DNA of 64,000 nt from Sordariomycetes sp. S80-01Y (taxonomy: Eukaryota > Ascomycota > Sordariomycetes), in contig JAXQJY010000033.1 in the NCBI GenBank assembly GCA_037042185.1, positions 496,001-560,000 on the forward strand, written 5' to 3'. Shown here piece by piece: positions 35,314-46,483 of the stretch. Position 1 is the first letter of the stretch. The number at the start of each line of letters is the position of its first letter. Below the pieces are notes generated by a model. That model did no database searches, was not told where the DNA came from, and saw only the letters and a program-made list of their open reading frames with translations. The position numbers and the translations under genes were made by a program.

Positions 35314-36452
35314 CTACTGTGGATTACAAGACTCGTCGGGCCCTGCGAAGGCTTCCTGAGCTGAAGCCATATCTCCAACTAGATCCGAAGGCGGTGATCC
35401 CAATGCTTGCATCTGAAAGAGGTCAGTGTTGCAATCTGCTGAGCCTCAACTTGACTTACCTTCTGCATTCTATCCACAATGTACTCTCTGTCCTTCGCAT
35501 TCGAGTCCGAATATGTGGTCTCCTCGAACTTGGCCACAATCTCCTTCACAAGGCCCTGCTGCTCTTCGTAGCGCTTTAATTCATCCTGGGCCGTTGTCGT
35601 CTTGTTCTTCTCGAGCCATCCAGGAAACTTCTCATCCAGCTCCTTCATGGGCTCGTAGAGAATCTCCTTGTTAGTGAGCTGCTCCATCATACCCATCAGC
35701 ATCTTGGAGAAATCCTCCTCGCTGCCACCACCCTCGCCGCCAAGCTGCTTCAGCATTTCTGCCATGAAGTCGTCTTCTGAGCCGGACGTGGCGGCTGCAG
35801 TGGCCTGGTCGCCCGAGTTCTGCATGCGCTCCATTGTTTTGCGGATGGTATCCTGGAACGATGCGTCGGTGGCGGAGGGTGCCGCTGCGGGCTTCGCGCC
35901 GCCTGCAGAGGGGTTGGTTGCATCTGTCGGCGGTGCGCCTTCTGCTGCGCTCATCTGTTTGAACATGTCCTCGAATTGCTTCTGCATATCGGGCTGTGGC
36001 TGCTGTCAACCCTGGTCATGAATATTTCGGCGTCATCACGTACAGATGTCTCCAAGTCGCCCAGTAGCTCAGCCATGCCAGCTTGAAGTTGCTTAGCGAA
36101 GTCCTCGTCCCCGAGAGCGTCTTCAGGGTTAGCATGAGGCTCCGACGATGGGGCGGGTTTCGAGGTCTCCGGTTTGGGTTGTGAGGGCGTGTCGGCGGGT
36201 TTCTGGGCGTCGAGCTTGGTGTTTGAGAAGTCGTTAAGCATGTCTGTTTCAAGCCAAATTAGCAAGTCTCCTCTGATGCTCGACACAGGATGTCGTACCG
36301 TCCAGGTCGTCCAGGTCGTCTTCGTCGGGGTCTGGCACGTCGCCAACGTCCTCCTCCACCGGCTTCTTCGCATCGGTGGCCGCGCTCTCAGCCGGCTTCA
36401 CATGCGCCTGAGCCCCCACCTCGTCTTCCTTTACGTTGGCCGCAGAACTCAT
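35314..36452 (-). CDS. PEX19: PEX19, peroxisomal membrane protein chaperone
   Basis: Farnesylated cytosolic receptor that binds newly made peroxisomal membrane proteins and docks on Pex3. Exons in transcript order: 36452-36299, 36243-36044, 35993-35460 and 35412-35314, giving 328 aa. The N-terminus is acidic ([17 protein letters not shown], the Pex3-binding region), then FAKQLQAGMAELLGD and a Met-rich helical cargo-binding domain (MLMGMMEQLTNKEILYEPMK). The final 33-codon exon ends in CNPQ, a CaaX-type farnesylation signal like that of other Pex19 proteins. Two acceptors 6 nt apart begin exon 3 (35993 or 35999), so the protein may vary by two residues (Pro-Gln). It is divergent from UBC9. Confidence 0.93.
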
Positions 36453-37165
36453 CGCGACACAATTCCAAGACCTGGAACAGAATGCAACTGTGTTTCTTGT
36501 GCGAGAATTTTGCAGACAAACAGACAAGACGGCTTCGGTGCTCTTGTCCGCACGCGAGCTTGCGTCGCAAACAGAAAACCGGCAGATGCGCGACGACCAG
36601 CGAGATCGGAACGACGGCAAGCTTCGACAAGTAGGAATGCGGCTCGAGTAGAAGTAGGAGTGTGCTGAGGGCCAGTCCGTGCGATCTGGAAGCAGACAGG
36701 AGAAGAAGGCAGTGTAAATCTATAGCACCCAGGTCGCCTTGGTTATACCGAACCGAGGGACACCTGAAATAACGAGGCAGGGCAGGGAAGCTCAAGCCCG
36801 TTGCCCCACGCTGCCCCGCGGTCTGGGACGCTAGGATGCACAAAACCGTCTGCATAACTGACCGCATTAGCAAGCATAACTCAAAGTCACACCAGCCCGT
36901 TGCTGGAGTCTAGAGCTAGGCCCCGATTAACGGCATCTTGCGCTCCGAATCCCGTCGATTTCAACTTTCTCTTCATCTCGACTTTGTCATCTCCTCAGCT
37001 CGCCTGGCTCGTCAGCGTCTTTGCCTCACCCTTTCTTCTCTCCGCATCTCCGAACGGCCGGCGAATCGACCTTGCCTCTGATACGGTTGGTCTCCCCCTC
37101 CCCACCTCGAGATCTCGACCTCGCAACTCGATATCCCACGATACCACTCGCGGCGAGAAGCAAAT
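36453..37165. other. Divergent promoter region PEX19/UBC9
   Basis: 713 bp without a supported exon. The UBC9-proximal 250 bp are pyrimidine-rich, as usual for fungal leaders. Confidence 0.5.
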
Positions 37166-37743
37166 ATGTCGCTGTGCCAAAACCGACTTCAGGAGGAGCG
37201 GTATGTTTCCAAACATGCGGAAGTGCCAGGGAATACAACTAACGGCCCTTCAGCAAGCAGTGGCGGCGAGATCATCCCTTCGGGTTCTATGCCAAGCCAG
37301 TGCGCACGCGTGAGAATGTTCTTGATCTGAAGAACTGGGAATGCGGTGTTCCCGGCAAGGAGAAGACTATATGGGAGGGCGGACTTTTCAAGCTGACCGT
37401 CTCGTTTCCCGAAGGTCAGGCACCCGATCAGCGCATGCTGCCGGCCATGTTGACAAGCGACGCAGAGTACCCCACGAAGCCGCCAAAGTGCAAGTTCACG
37501 CCTCCGCTCTTCCACCCGAATGTGTACCCATCCGGCACCGTCTGCCTGTCGATTCTGAACGAGGAAGAGGCCTGGAAGCCTGCCATCACGATGAAGCAGA
37601 TCCTCCTAGGCATCCAGGATCTGCTCAACGATCCGAACCCCGAGTCGCCTGCTCAAGCCGAAGCGTACAACCTCTTTAGAAAGGACAAGGTGGAGTACGA
37701 GAAGCGAGTCAAGCGCGTCGTCCGCGAAAACCCTGCGCCCTGA
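37166..37743 (+). CDS. UBC9: UBC9, SUMO-conjugating enzyme E2
   Basis: Transfers SUMO to target lysines; essential in most fungi. Exons are 37166-37200, 37254-37414 and 37466-37743, giving 157 aa, the family's usual length. The first exon is only 35 nt ([12 protein letters not shown]). The catalytic Cys is C92 in [11 protein letters not shown], after the HPN motif (FHPNVYPSG). The second intron (51 nt, GTCAGG..GACGCAG) is a multiple of three with no stop, so an unspliced frame continues and would add 17 residues between FPE and [11 protein letters not shown]; removing it restores the normal UBC9 sequence. The basic N-terminal helix that binds SUMO is present. Confidence 0.95.
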
Positions 37744-38669
37744 GAGGCTTGGCCTGAAGGCGAAACGTGACTCGGAGGGCTTGATTGAGTGCGACACCAC
37801 AAGAGTAGCGGCTTCGTAGAGACATTTGGCGTTTAGGGGAGTCGGAAGGGAAATGCTATTTCATCATTTGCTTAGACGGACCAGCCTGCTTAGGAACAGG
37901 GAAGAGGCGCCCGGGGCAGCAACGAGACGACTTCAAGATTTTTGAGCGCACCTTGCACAGTCCTCGAAAGACACGAAACTCTGATGTGATCATTCCAGTC
38001 TCTTCATGTCACCGTTGCCAAAGCCAATTTTTACAGGATTTGCGCTGATTTGCAGACTTCTCGCATTGTACTGTCTCGTCGCCACGTCTGATGGCGACCG
38101 GAATCTTCCATCCTGTGACGCAAGATACACTTCTTATCGGCTCCTTCACCCGGACCATGCGTTAGCACGCGGTAATTGGTGATCGGAAAAGTAACAGTCT
38201 AAGTAAATGTCGTCCTGCAAGATGGGCTACTGCGCTGCCGCCTATGGACAAGGTCTTAATCTTCTTCTGTAGACTCAAGTTGGGCAGAAAATGGTTGTTA
38301 CAGCAGCGGCACCACCGTCTCTAAATCTTATCACCCCACTGACAAGTTCAACGGTTGGAATTAGAACCTTATCAGGTAAACCTTGAGTAAGGATGCAATT
38401 GCTGCCGGAAGCCACCAATCAACGCTATGCTAAAGACGTCTGCAATCGGAACGGACTGGAGCAGCCGAAGTCGGCCGGGAGGCAATGAGTCGAGTCGAGC
38501 GACGGGGCGGGAGCTCGAACAGTGAGCTTGGCTTTTAGTGGCTTTACGCGATTTTCGGCCACCACATTATGGGTCTCTGACTCCTTCCTCCTTCTTTATA
38601 ATGTGGATTGCGCATCTATCGTTCCTCAGTAACCTCCCCTATACTTTTCGATTCTGAGATACCGCGACC
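37744..38669. other. Intergenic region upstream of asparagine synthetase
   Basis: 926 bp with UBC9 3' UTR and the asparagine synthetase promoter. A TATAAT box (38597-38602) and TGACTC/TGAGTC words (38578-38583, 38486-38491) lie close to the gene. Confidence 0.55.
38486..38602 (+). promoter_or_regulatory. Possible Gcn4/Cpc1 sites and TATA box before asparagine synthetase
   Basis: TGAGTC at 38486-38491 and TGACTC at 38578-38583 match the 6-bp core of the general amino acid control element (full site TGACTCA), although the seventh base differs in both. TATAAT at 38597-38602 is 68 bp before the ATG. Asparagine synthetase genes are Gcn4 targets in yeast, so the sites are plausible but unproven. 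Confidence 0.4.
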
Positions 38670-40768
38670 ATGTGTGGAATCTTTGCCTGTCACCGGTAAG
38701 TGGCCCTTTCGCCCGTACAAGTACCCTGTCGCGTGGAGGGGCAGTCAGGACCCCGCCATACACACGACAGGCGAAAAAAAAAAAGAGGTTGCGACAGCTG
38801 ACACTGGCCGATAGTCACCCCGACGTCGCGAAATTCAAGCCCACGGCGCTCAAGCTTGCGAAGCAGTATGTCCCCAACCTTGTGCGAGAGGAGGAGAGTG
38901 GCTGACAAGGATGCGCAGAGTGCGCCATCGTGGTCCTGACTGGAGTGAGTTTGTTACCTCGGAGGGCTGGAGCCCAAGCTGACTGGGATAACAGGCGGAA
39001 GCGTTATCTGCAACGATACCAGTAGGTCAATTGGGACGGACACGGGGGACGGAAACTGACGCGGGATAGTCCTCTGCCATGAGCGTCTCTCCATTGTCGG
39101 TGTTGGTGAGTTTCCCGAGGGAGAAACGACCTCGACGAATGGCTAACCGAAGCCAACAGAGTCTGGCGCCCAGCCGTTGACCAACGCCGATGAAACCATC
39201 GCCCTCGCCGTCAACGGCGAGATTTACAACCACCGTCTGATCCGCAAGCACCTCAAGCAACCCTACCACTTCAAGACACACTCCGACTGCGAGGTCATCA
39301 TCCCCCTGTATATGGAGAACGACATCGACGCGCCCAAGCATCTGGACGGCATGTTTTCCTTTGTCCTGTACGACAAGAACCAAGACCGCACCATCGCTGC
39401 CCGCGACCCCATCGGTATCACCACCTTCTACCAGGGCTGGTCGTGGAAGGAGCCTAGTGCCGTGTACTTTGCCTCTGAGCTCAAGTGCCTGTCCCCCGTC
39501 TGCGACAAGATCATCGCTTTCCCTCCTGGTCACATCTACGATTCCAAGACGGGCAAGACGACTCGCTACTTTGAGCCTTCGTGGTGGGACCCCAAGAACG
39601 TGCCGTCGACCCCGGTTGACCTGAAGGCCCTGCGACATTCGCTGGAGAAGTCAGTCAGGAAACGCCTCATGGCGGAGGTACCATATGGTGTGTTGCTTTC
39701 GGGTGGCCTTGACTCGAGTCTGGTCGCTTCGATTGCCCAGCGCGAGACTCTGCGGTTGAAGAAGAGGGCCGAGCAGAGCCACGACACGTCAGGTGACCCT
39801 GATGTTGGCGAGGGTCTCGTCGGTATCGACGACGATGGTAGCCTGTCAACGGACACCTACCTTCCCCAGCTCAACTCCTTCTCTATTGGTCTCCCCGGAT
39901 CGCCTGACAACGAGGCTGCCCTCAAGGTCGCCAAGTACCTCGGCACCCGCCACCATGTCATGACCTTCACCATCGAGGATGGCCTGAACGCGCTGTCCGA
40001 CGTCATCTACCACCTCGAGTCCTACGATGTCACCACGATCCGTGCCTCGACGCCCATGTTCCTCTTGTCGCGCAAGATCAAGGCCATGGGCATCAAGATG
40101 GTGCTCAGCGGAGAGGGCAGCGACGAGACCTTCGGCGGCTACCTTTACTTCCACGCTGCGCCCAGCAAGGAGGCTTTCCACGAGGAGACGGTGCGCCGGA
40201 TCAAGAACCTCCACCTGTCTGACTGCCTACGTGCCAACAAGTCGACCTCGGCCTGGGGTCTGGAGGCTCGCGTGCCCTTCCTGGACAAGGAGTTCCTCAA
40301 CACCGCCATGAGCTTCGACCCCAAGGACAAGATGATCACCAAGGACCGCATGGAGAAGTACATCCTGCGCAAGGCCTTCGACACGACGGGCGAGGACACG
40401 GAGCCTTACCTGCCGGACGAGATCCTCTGGCGCCAGAAGGAACAATTCTCTGACGGTGTCGGCTACGGGTGGATCGACGCCCTCAAGGACAATGCCGAGA
40501 TTCACATCACGGACGACATGATGAAGAACCCCAAGCCTGAGTGGGGAACCGACGTCCCTGATACCAAGGAGGCGTACTGGTACCGTCTGATGTTTGACGA
40601 GCACTTCCCCCCTCGTTGCGCGTCGACGGTTGAGCGATGGGCTCCCACCTGGTCGAAACAGACCGACCCCAGCGGACGGTGAGTTTCCTATACACGCAAA
40701 CAAGAACAGAGTCTAACAGACGCAGTGCCATTGCGACCCACAACCAGAAGTACTCTCACATCCAGTAA
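38670..40768 (+). CDS. asn: Asparagine synthetase (glutamine-hydrolysing)
   Basis: Makes asparagine from aspartate, ATP and glutamine in the cytosol. Seven exons: 38670-38695, 38815-38865, 38919-38944, 38995-39021, 39070-39105, 39160-40678 and 40726-40768, giving 575 aa. The N-terminal nucleophile is Cys2 (MCGIFAC). The glutaminase domain then reads [18 protein letters not shown] and NGEIYNH, each rebuilt across small introns. The synthetase domain has the PPi loop LLSGGLDSS and later SGEGSDE and EARVPFLD. The five short opening exons (26, 51, 26, 27 and 36 nt) are needed to restore the conserved N-terminus. Intron 1 is the longest (119 nt) and holds an 11-A run. The last exon adds [12 protein letters not shown]. 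Confidence 0.95.
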
Positions 40769-41594
40769 GGGACCGGGTTTCGGAGAAGGATTTACACGGG
40801 CGGAGGCTGGGTTTGATGTCTGATGTCGGGGCGTTACGGCTGCTAGATTGATAGATTGATAGAATCTCAAAAGTCTGGATGTTTGAATCGACAGGGAGGT
40901 TACAACAGCTGGCTCATGACGGTGACCGTAAAGTACATTGCGGCTGCTGTGCGAGGGAAGCTTGAGGTGTCCCGCCTGCAAGGGGGCGTGGCTTATTGCG
41001 TGCTACAGCCGAGCATGCTGGGTCACAGGCATTGCAACAGCCCCTGAAAGCTGAAAGGGCATGGTGAAGTTGACGGTCAATGCCAACGCCAATGCCAATG
41101 CCAATGCCAGGCTCGCTCTACCCCTTCAATGCCTCATTTCTCTCACAGGCACAGCCGAGGATGGAGCCCACCCCTCACACCCCACGTGGACTCGCCGTTC
41201 GCCATGCTTTTGGCTCCTCGGGCTCGTCTGGCTCGTCTGGCTGGTCGGGGGGCCACTGGCTGAGGTGCAGTGACCAGTTGCGTCTCTGGCCCGACATCAG
41301 CCGACATCGTCACTCGTTGGCGCGGCAGCTCCATTGTCTTCTGCGCTGCTCGTCTATTGGCTGCCTGAGGCAGGGGTGGACCTCGCTGCCGCCCGTCATT
41401 GGCCCGAGCACAGGACGCATTTTCCGCTGCCCGGCAATGTGATGGATCCTCAGGCTGGGCCCCGAAACGACTGCTGCTGCCGACTCGCACGTCTCGTCTC
41501 CAACCACGTCCCAACAAATCTCCTCCTCAACCTCCATCCTCACCTCGTAATCCTTCCTCGTCAACAGCTTCACTCTCCCTCCAACACCGCCAGA
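40769..41594. other. Porin promoter region
   Basis: 826 bp with asparagine synthetase 3' UTR and porin promoter. Contains the CCAAT hexamer array (41076-41111), two reverse CCAAT boxes (41356-41360, 41398-41402) and a GGCTCGTCT repeat near 41218-41250. No coding exon. Confidence 0.55.
41076..41111 (+). promoter_or_regulatory. Tandem CCAAT boxes (GCCAAT repeat) upstream of porin
   Basis: A hexamer repeat GCCAAY places perfect CCAAT pentamers at 41089-41093, 41095-41099 and 41101-41105, with a CCAAC variant just before. Two further CCAAT boxes on the other strand lie at 41356-41360 and 41398-41402. CCAAT is bound by the fungal Hap/CBC complex, which controls respiratory genes. The array is about 490 bp from the porin ATG. 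Confidence 0.45.
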
Positions 41595-42995
41595 ATGTCT
41601 GTCCCCGCCTTCTCCGATATTGCCAAGCCGGCCAACGATGTATGCGCCCTGCCGTCCTTCCCCATCCCCTTCAGCTCAGAGCTCCCATAAAAAAAAAAGC
41701 TGCGCATGCGCGAACACCGCCCTCGGAGCTCCGGCCGGGGGGAATCACCGCCCTTTTACGTCGCGTATCGAGAGAAACAATGGCTGACCTGTGGACGCGT
41801 TCCCTCTTCGTGTAGCTCCTCAACAAGGATTTCTACCACCTCGCTGCCACCACCCTTGAGTTCAAGGACACCGCCCCCAATGGCGTTGCCTTCAAGGTGA
41901 CCGGAAAGGCCACCCACGAGAAGGCCACTTCCGCCGCCGTAAGACCCCTATTTGTCCCTCGCTTAGGTATCAGCTTACTGACTGCTCCCGGCAGATCGAG
42001 GGAAAATACAACGACAAGCCCACCGGTACGGTCTCCCCAGCCCGCCCAAGCCTTGCTTCAACTCCATCAGACACAAACACCTCAACACCTTCGATATCGC
42101 CGCCCTTAACACCGCGAATATCGCGATCAAGACCAGCGTCTCGCAAACCCCCCCTTCCCATCGAGCGCGTGCAAGTGTCGCGCATCCTCGGCCGCAAGTC
42201 CGGCTGGCCCCTCGAGTTTGCGCTCTTGCTCCAGCCCGGCGCAGCCTCACCCGGCAACGCAACATTGCTAATGCTTTACCGTCGCGCAGGCCTGACCCTC
42301 ACCCAGACCTGGAACACCGCCAACGCCCTCGACACCAAGGTTGAGGTCTCCGACTCCCTCGCCAAGGGCCTCAAGCTCGAGGGTCTCTTCAACTTCCTCC
42401 CTGCCACCAACGCCACCGGCGCCAAGTTCAACCTGCACTTCAAGCAGCCCGGCTTCCACGGCCGTGCCTTCTTCGACCTGCTCAAGGGCCCCACCGCCAA
42501 CGTCGACGCTGTTGTCGGCCACGAGGGTTTCCTCGCCGGTGCCTCCGCCGGCTACGACGTCAACAAGGCTGCCCTGACCGCCTACTCCGCTGCCGTCGGC
42601 TACGCCGCTCCCCAGTACAGCGCTGCCGTTACCGCCTCCGACAACCTCAGCGTCTTCGCTGCTTCCTACTACCACAAGGTCAACAGCCAGGTCGAGGCTG
42701 GCTCCAAGGCCACCTGGAACTCCAAGACCGGCAACACCGTCGGCCTCGAGGTCGCTGCCAAGTACCGCATCGACCCCGTCTCCTTCGCCAAGGCCAAGAT
42801 CAACGACCGCGGTATCGCTGCTCTCGCCTACAACGTCCTCCTCCGTGAGGGCGTCACCCTCGGTCTCGGCGGTTCCTTCGATACCCAGAAGCTCGACCAG
42901 GCCACCCACAAGGTCAGTCCCCACACCTGGAGTGAGTATCTCAGGACACAGCTAACACGTCGCAGCTCGGTGCCAGCTTCACCTTCGAGGGTTAA
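41595..42995 (+). CDS. POR1: Mitochondrial outer membrane porin (VDAC)
   Basis: Beta-barrel channel for metabolites and ATP across the mitochondrial outer membrane. Exons are 41595-41639, 41816-41938, 41995-42025, 42290-42912 and 42966-42995, giving 283 aa, exactly the family length. It begins MSVPAFSDIAKPANDLLNKDFYH, where exons 1 and 2 join, and the VDAC motif LAKGLKLEG lies in the fourth exon. It ends HKLGASFTFEG after the last intron, the typical porin C-terminal strand with its sorting signal. Introns 1 (176 nt) and 3 (264 nt) are unusually long for this window; intron 1 has an A run near 41690. The strong bias to C-ending codons agrees with high expression. Confidence 0.96.
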
Positions 42996-43197
42996 ATCCT
43001 CGACTAATAGAGGCGCGGATGCCATTGCTTTGAAGTCGGCTCGTGGACGGAGCCACTTTTGTACCTTGCTCCAATCTTGCATTTTGGGATGTAAAGTATA
43101 GGACCGTGAATATGAAGCCACTTTAGCAAGCTCTCTGACCGTCTATGTGTCCCGTCGTACATGTTCTATATACACTGCCGTCTTGTCTATGTGAGGC

Positions 43198-44191
43198 TCA
43201 GAGCTCGGGCTTCTTCTTGCCCGTCCGACCAAATTGTAGATACACCGCAGGCGCCGCGAAGCTGATGGCCAGCAGCACAATGACCACAACAAAGTGCGCC
43301 CCCTGGCTCATCTGCGGCTCAAACTCGACATTGTCCTCGTCCACGGCCCGGTGACTTCGCTGCCACCGCCTGCGGTCTTCCCTCTTCTGCGTCCTCAGGT
43401 TCCCCGCCCTGTCGAAGTGCGGCACGTCGTCGTGGTGCCCGAAGGGGTCAGCTCCCGGGCCCATGCCGCCGTGCTGCCTGGGCCCGAACCCGGCCTTCTC
43501 TCCTCTCTGCTCGCTGCCGCCCGTCGTCGTGGACTCTTCGTGCGCCTGCTTCCGCTTCTCCCCGTGCGTGCCGTAGCCGCCGCTCCGGTAGAAGCTCGGC
43601 GGCGGTCCCCTGAAGGTTCCCCTCCGCCTGCTCAGACCGCTAGCCGGACGACCGCCGGCCGAGTGGTACGACCCCCGCGGCGCCGTGTTGGGGGACGATT
43701 GCTGGTGGAGGCGGAGGACGTCGCGGTCGTAGGTTGCCCGGCGCGTCGGGTCTGAGAGGAGGCTGTAGGACTCGGAGATGAGCGAGAAGGTCTGCGCAGC
43801 GGAGGGATTGTCGGGGTTGGCGTCCGGATGGTGGGCTTTGGATAGTTTGTAAAAAGATCTGAGGCGGTCAGCTGAGTCCTCCGCACCGCAAGTCTGGGGA
43901 TGGAACATGGTCGGGGAGAGAAACACACTTTTTGATGTCGGCCGGCGCAGCGTCGTGCCGCACCTCGAGGCGCTCGTAGTGGTTCTTGCTCTTCAGATCC
44001 TGCCCCTGAAACATTGACCTCGTAGAGGTAAAGGTCCTTCCCCGCAGGCATGGCGACCTCGCCCCGTCGTCGCACGAAGCCGCTGTCGGCGGCGGCCGCG
44101 CGAGGCTACAACGAAAGTGGTGCGCGCATCGCAGGCGCTGGGAGAGCAGTCTATGCGTGTGAAGGAGGGGTGCGGCGGGACGGAGTGGCAT
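43198..44191 (-). CDS. Mitochondrial J-domain protein with C-terminal membrane anchor
   Basis: Hsp70 co-chaperone candidate. Exons are 44191-43929 and 43858-43198 (70-nt intron inside the J domain), giving 307 aa. The first 60 residues are rich in Arg, Ser, Pro and Leu with few acids, as in a mitochondrial presequence. The J domain spans about 66-130: NHYERLEVRHDAAPADIKK, then KLSKAHHPDANP with the essential HPD at 98-100, and SLLSDPTRRATYD. There is no zinc-finger or classical C-terminal DnaJ domain. A Gly- and Arg-rich linker leads to a single hydrophobic segment at about 276-297 and a basic tail GRTGKKKPEL. The topology suggests an inner- or outer-membrane J protein. No yeast counterpart is assigned. 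Confidence 0.82.
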
Positions 44192-44679
44192 GCCTCATCA
44201 CGACTGCTGCGAGGCCTATGGGGGTGGGTTGAGGGGATGGCAAGAAGTCGCGTGCCGGTTTGCTGGTCGGTACTTTACCAAGTAGGGTCGTGATGTAATG
44301 GATGGCGTTGCAGATTCTCATGCACGTACGGGGTTTTATGCAGTTAGCCGATCTTGTAGACTCAACCATCTTCCCTCCATGCCCCTTTTTTTGTTTACCT
44401 AGCCTGAGCTCTTTGCCGTGATTCTTTGAACTTCAAGAAGTAGGAGGGTATTCATGATATTCATTGCAAAAGATGTCTTTGTCCAAAAGTGTTTGAAGCA
44501 TATACAAGCAACGCGACGCCAGCCGATAAACAACCCTTCTATACAGCCTTTCCTGGCACAAGCGTGCCACAATTCGCCCAGCTAGGAATGATGATTGTGC
44601 ATTATAAAGACCCGAATCATATCCATATGCAAAAGCCCAGGCAATACTAATCTCCTCCCAATACACTTGCGCCTTTGTT
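44192..44679. other. Intergenic region between the mannosidase and J-protein genes
   Basis: 488 bp, promoter of the J-protein gene and 3' UTR of the mannosidase gene, AT-richer near 44400-44600. No feature stands out. Confidence 0.5.
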
Positions 44680-46483
44680 TTATGTTGGACGGCGAAGGGG
44701 GTGTGCCTCGGTGTTCAGCACCCATTCGTCCAGGTTGATTGTGCTCTCATCGTCGAAGATGAGGTAGAAGTACTTGAGCGTCTCGCCCATCCAAAAGGTC
44801 TATCGTGGTCAGCTTATTGATCCTGCTTCCGTTGGGGAGGAAAAGAAAAGGTCTTACCTCCATCGAGTCCGCCTTGGAGCTCGCATGCTTTTTCACATCC
44901 TCAATGCTGGCGAACGCCATCTCAGTCTCCGTCTCCTTGACGATGGCCTCCCACATCCGCCACGCCGCTTCCCTCCAGGTGTGGTCCCCCGTGATGCGCC
45001 ACATGTAGAACACGCTCTCGATCGCCTCGGGGCGGAGCATGTACCTCGCATCTCTGACCTTCACGAACCCGTCCGGCAACGTCGTCTTGCGCGCAGACGG
45101 CAGGGCGGATTCGTCGTAGGGGCAGGGTCCGAACTTGTTCGTGCAGGCCACCAGCTGCGAGTTCTCTGGCATAATGTTCGTCTCAAAGGCGTCGTAGGCC
45201 CAGACGCAGCCATTCGTCAAGCGGGATCCTAGGTCGATGAAGTCCTCGCGTTTGAGGAGCTTGCCGGCCAGACCATAGGTGCCTCCGATGAAGCAGGTGA
45301 GGTGCTCCATCTCAGCCGTCAGGCTGATCTTTTCGTTCCTGACCACGGCGCTGCCGGCCATCATAATTTCAGAGTCATCGGGTGTCATTGGGCGGAAGAG
45401 GAGGTGCTCCTTCGCCGCTTCCAGCGAGTGGATGAGCATGTCTTCGTACTCGGGATCAAGGCCGCCCAGAAGAGCGTGCATCTTGGGGAGGTACTCGTAC
45501 AGCGAGTCCATGCCTGCGCCGAGGTTGAACCTGTTGTCGTTCACTATCTCGTCACGGTAGTTCATATCGTGCGGCCAGAGACCCGGGATCATGGTATCGT
45601 TCTGGAAGCGGTAGAAGAACTGCTTGATGCGCTCCGTGGCGTCGTAGTACTTGGGGTCGCCGGTGATCTGGCTCAGCCTCGTGAACTCGAGGCACAGAGA
45701 ACCACCTGCTGCACCAGACATGCTTGAATCGGCCTGCTGTTCGCCGCGACGAGCGGTCTCGTAGTACAGCCAGTGCGAGGGCAGACGGTTTGGCGTGTCA
45801 AATGTGGCGTACAACGCATCGCCTAGCTCCTGTGCCTTTGCGAGCAGCGCCGGCTCACCTGACAACTCGTACGCAGCCAACAGCCCGCCCAGGTATCGGA
45901 TCGTCACTTCGAAGAGGTTGATCTTGGGATCACTGGGTTTGGCCCAGTCAATCACAGCAACCTCCTTGACCGCCCGGCGGAACTCATCCTTCAAGTCCAT
46001 GATCCAGAGCGTATCCAGCGCATCGACAAGCTGCGCCGACCATCCCGACAAGCTGGTCTTGCCCTTGCCGGACAAGGGCATCAGCTCATCTTTGGTCCAC
46101 GCATGGGTCTTGTACGCCTCCCAGCTCTTGATGAACTTGGTCTTGATATCCTGCTTCCTCTTGGCCGAGATGTCGTCTTTCAAGATGGAACTGCTGGTCC
46201 TAGCCTGCACGCGGGGGAACTTCTTGGGGCTCCCCTTGGGCAGCTGCTTGATGGCATCGACGGGGTGGAAAACCTCGGCCTTGCTCCAATCATAGGTCGA
46301 GGGAATGTACTTGAAGCTATCAATCGTCTTGGGGCCGGTTGAACTGGAGGTATCGGTGTCGGAGTAGGAGTCGGAGGGCGTGGAGTCGTAATTGAAGCCG
46401 CGCCAGAGGAAGAGGCAGACGCATACGAAGACGAAGAGGGCTATGTAGCGACGACCGAGTCGTCCCTGAAGATAATTCAGCAT
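44680..46483 (-). CDS. MNS1: ER mannosyl-oligosaccharide 1,2-alpha-mannosidase (GH47)
   Basis: Trims Man9GlcNAc2 on glycoproteins in the ER/Golgi and so contributes to glycoprotein quality control. Exons are 46483-44858 and 44799-44680 (58-nt intron), giving 581 aa. It is a type II membrane protein: short cytosolic tail, one anchor at about 13-28 ([15 protein letters not shown]), a Ser/Thr/Asp-rich stem, and the GH47 catalytic domain. Conserved acids are visible in [26 protein letters not shown] and [10 protein letters not shown], and the paired cysteines in HLTCF and NGCVWAY. The C-terminal exon supplies [15 protein letters not shown], the hallmark end block of the family. A five-codon uORF overlaps its start (46477-46494). 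Confidence 0.93.

Noticed and set aside
42268-42924. 218-codon Gly-, Val- and Glu-rich antisense frame over porin
   Set aside because: A shadow of the strong C-ending codon bias of porin.
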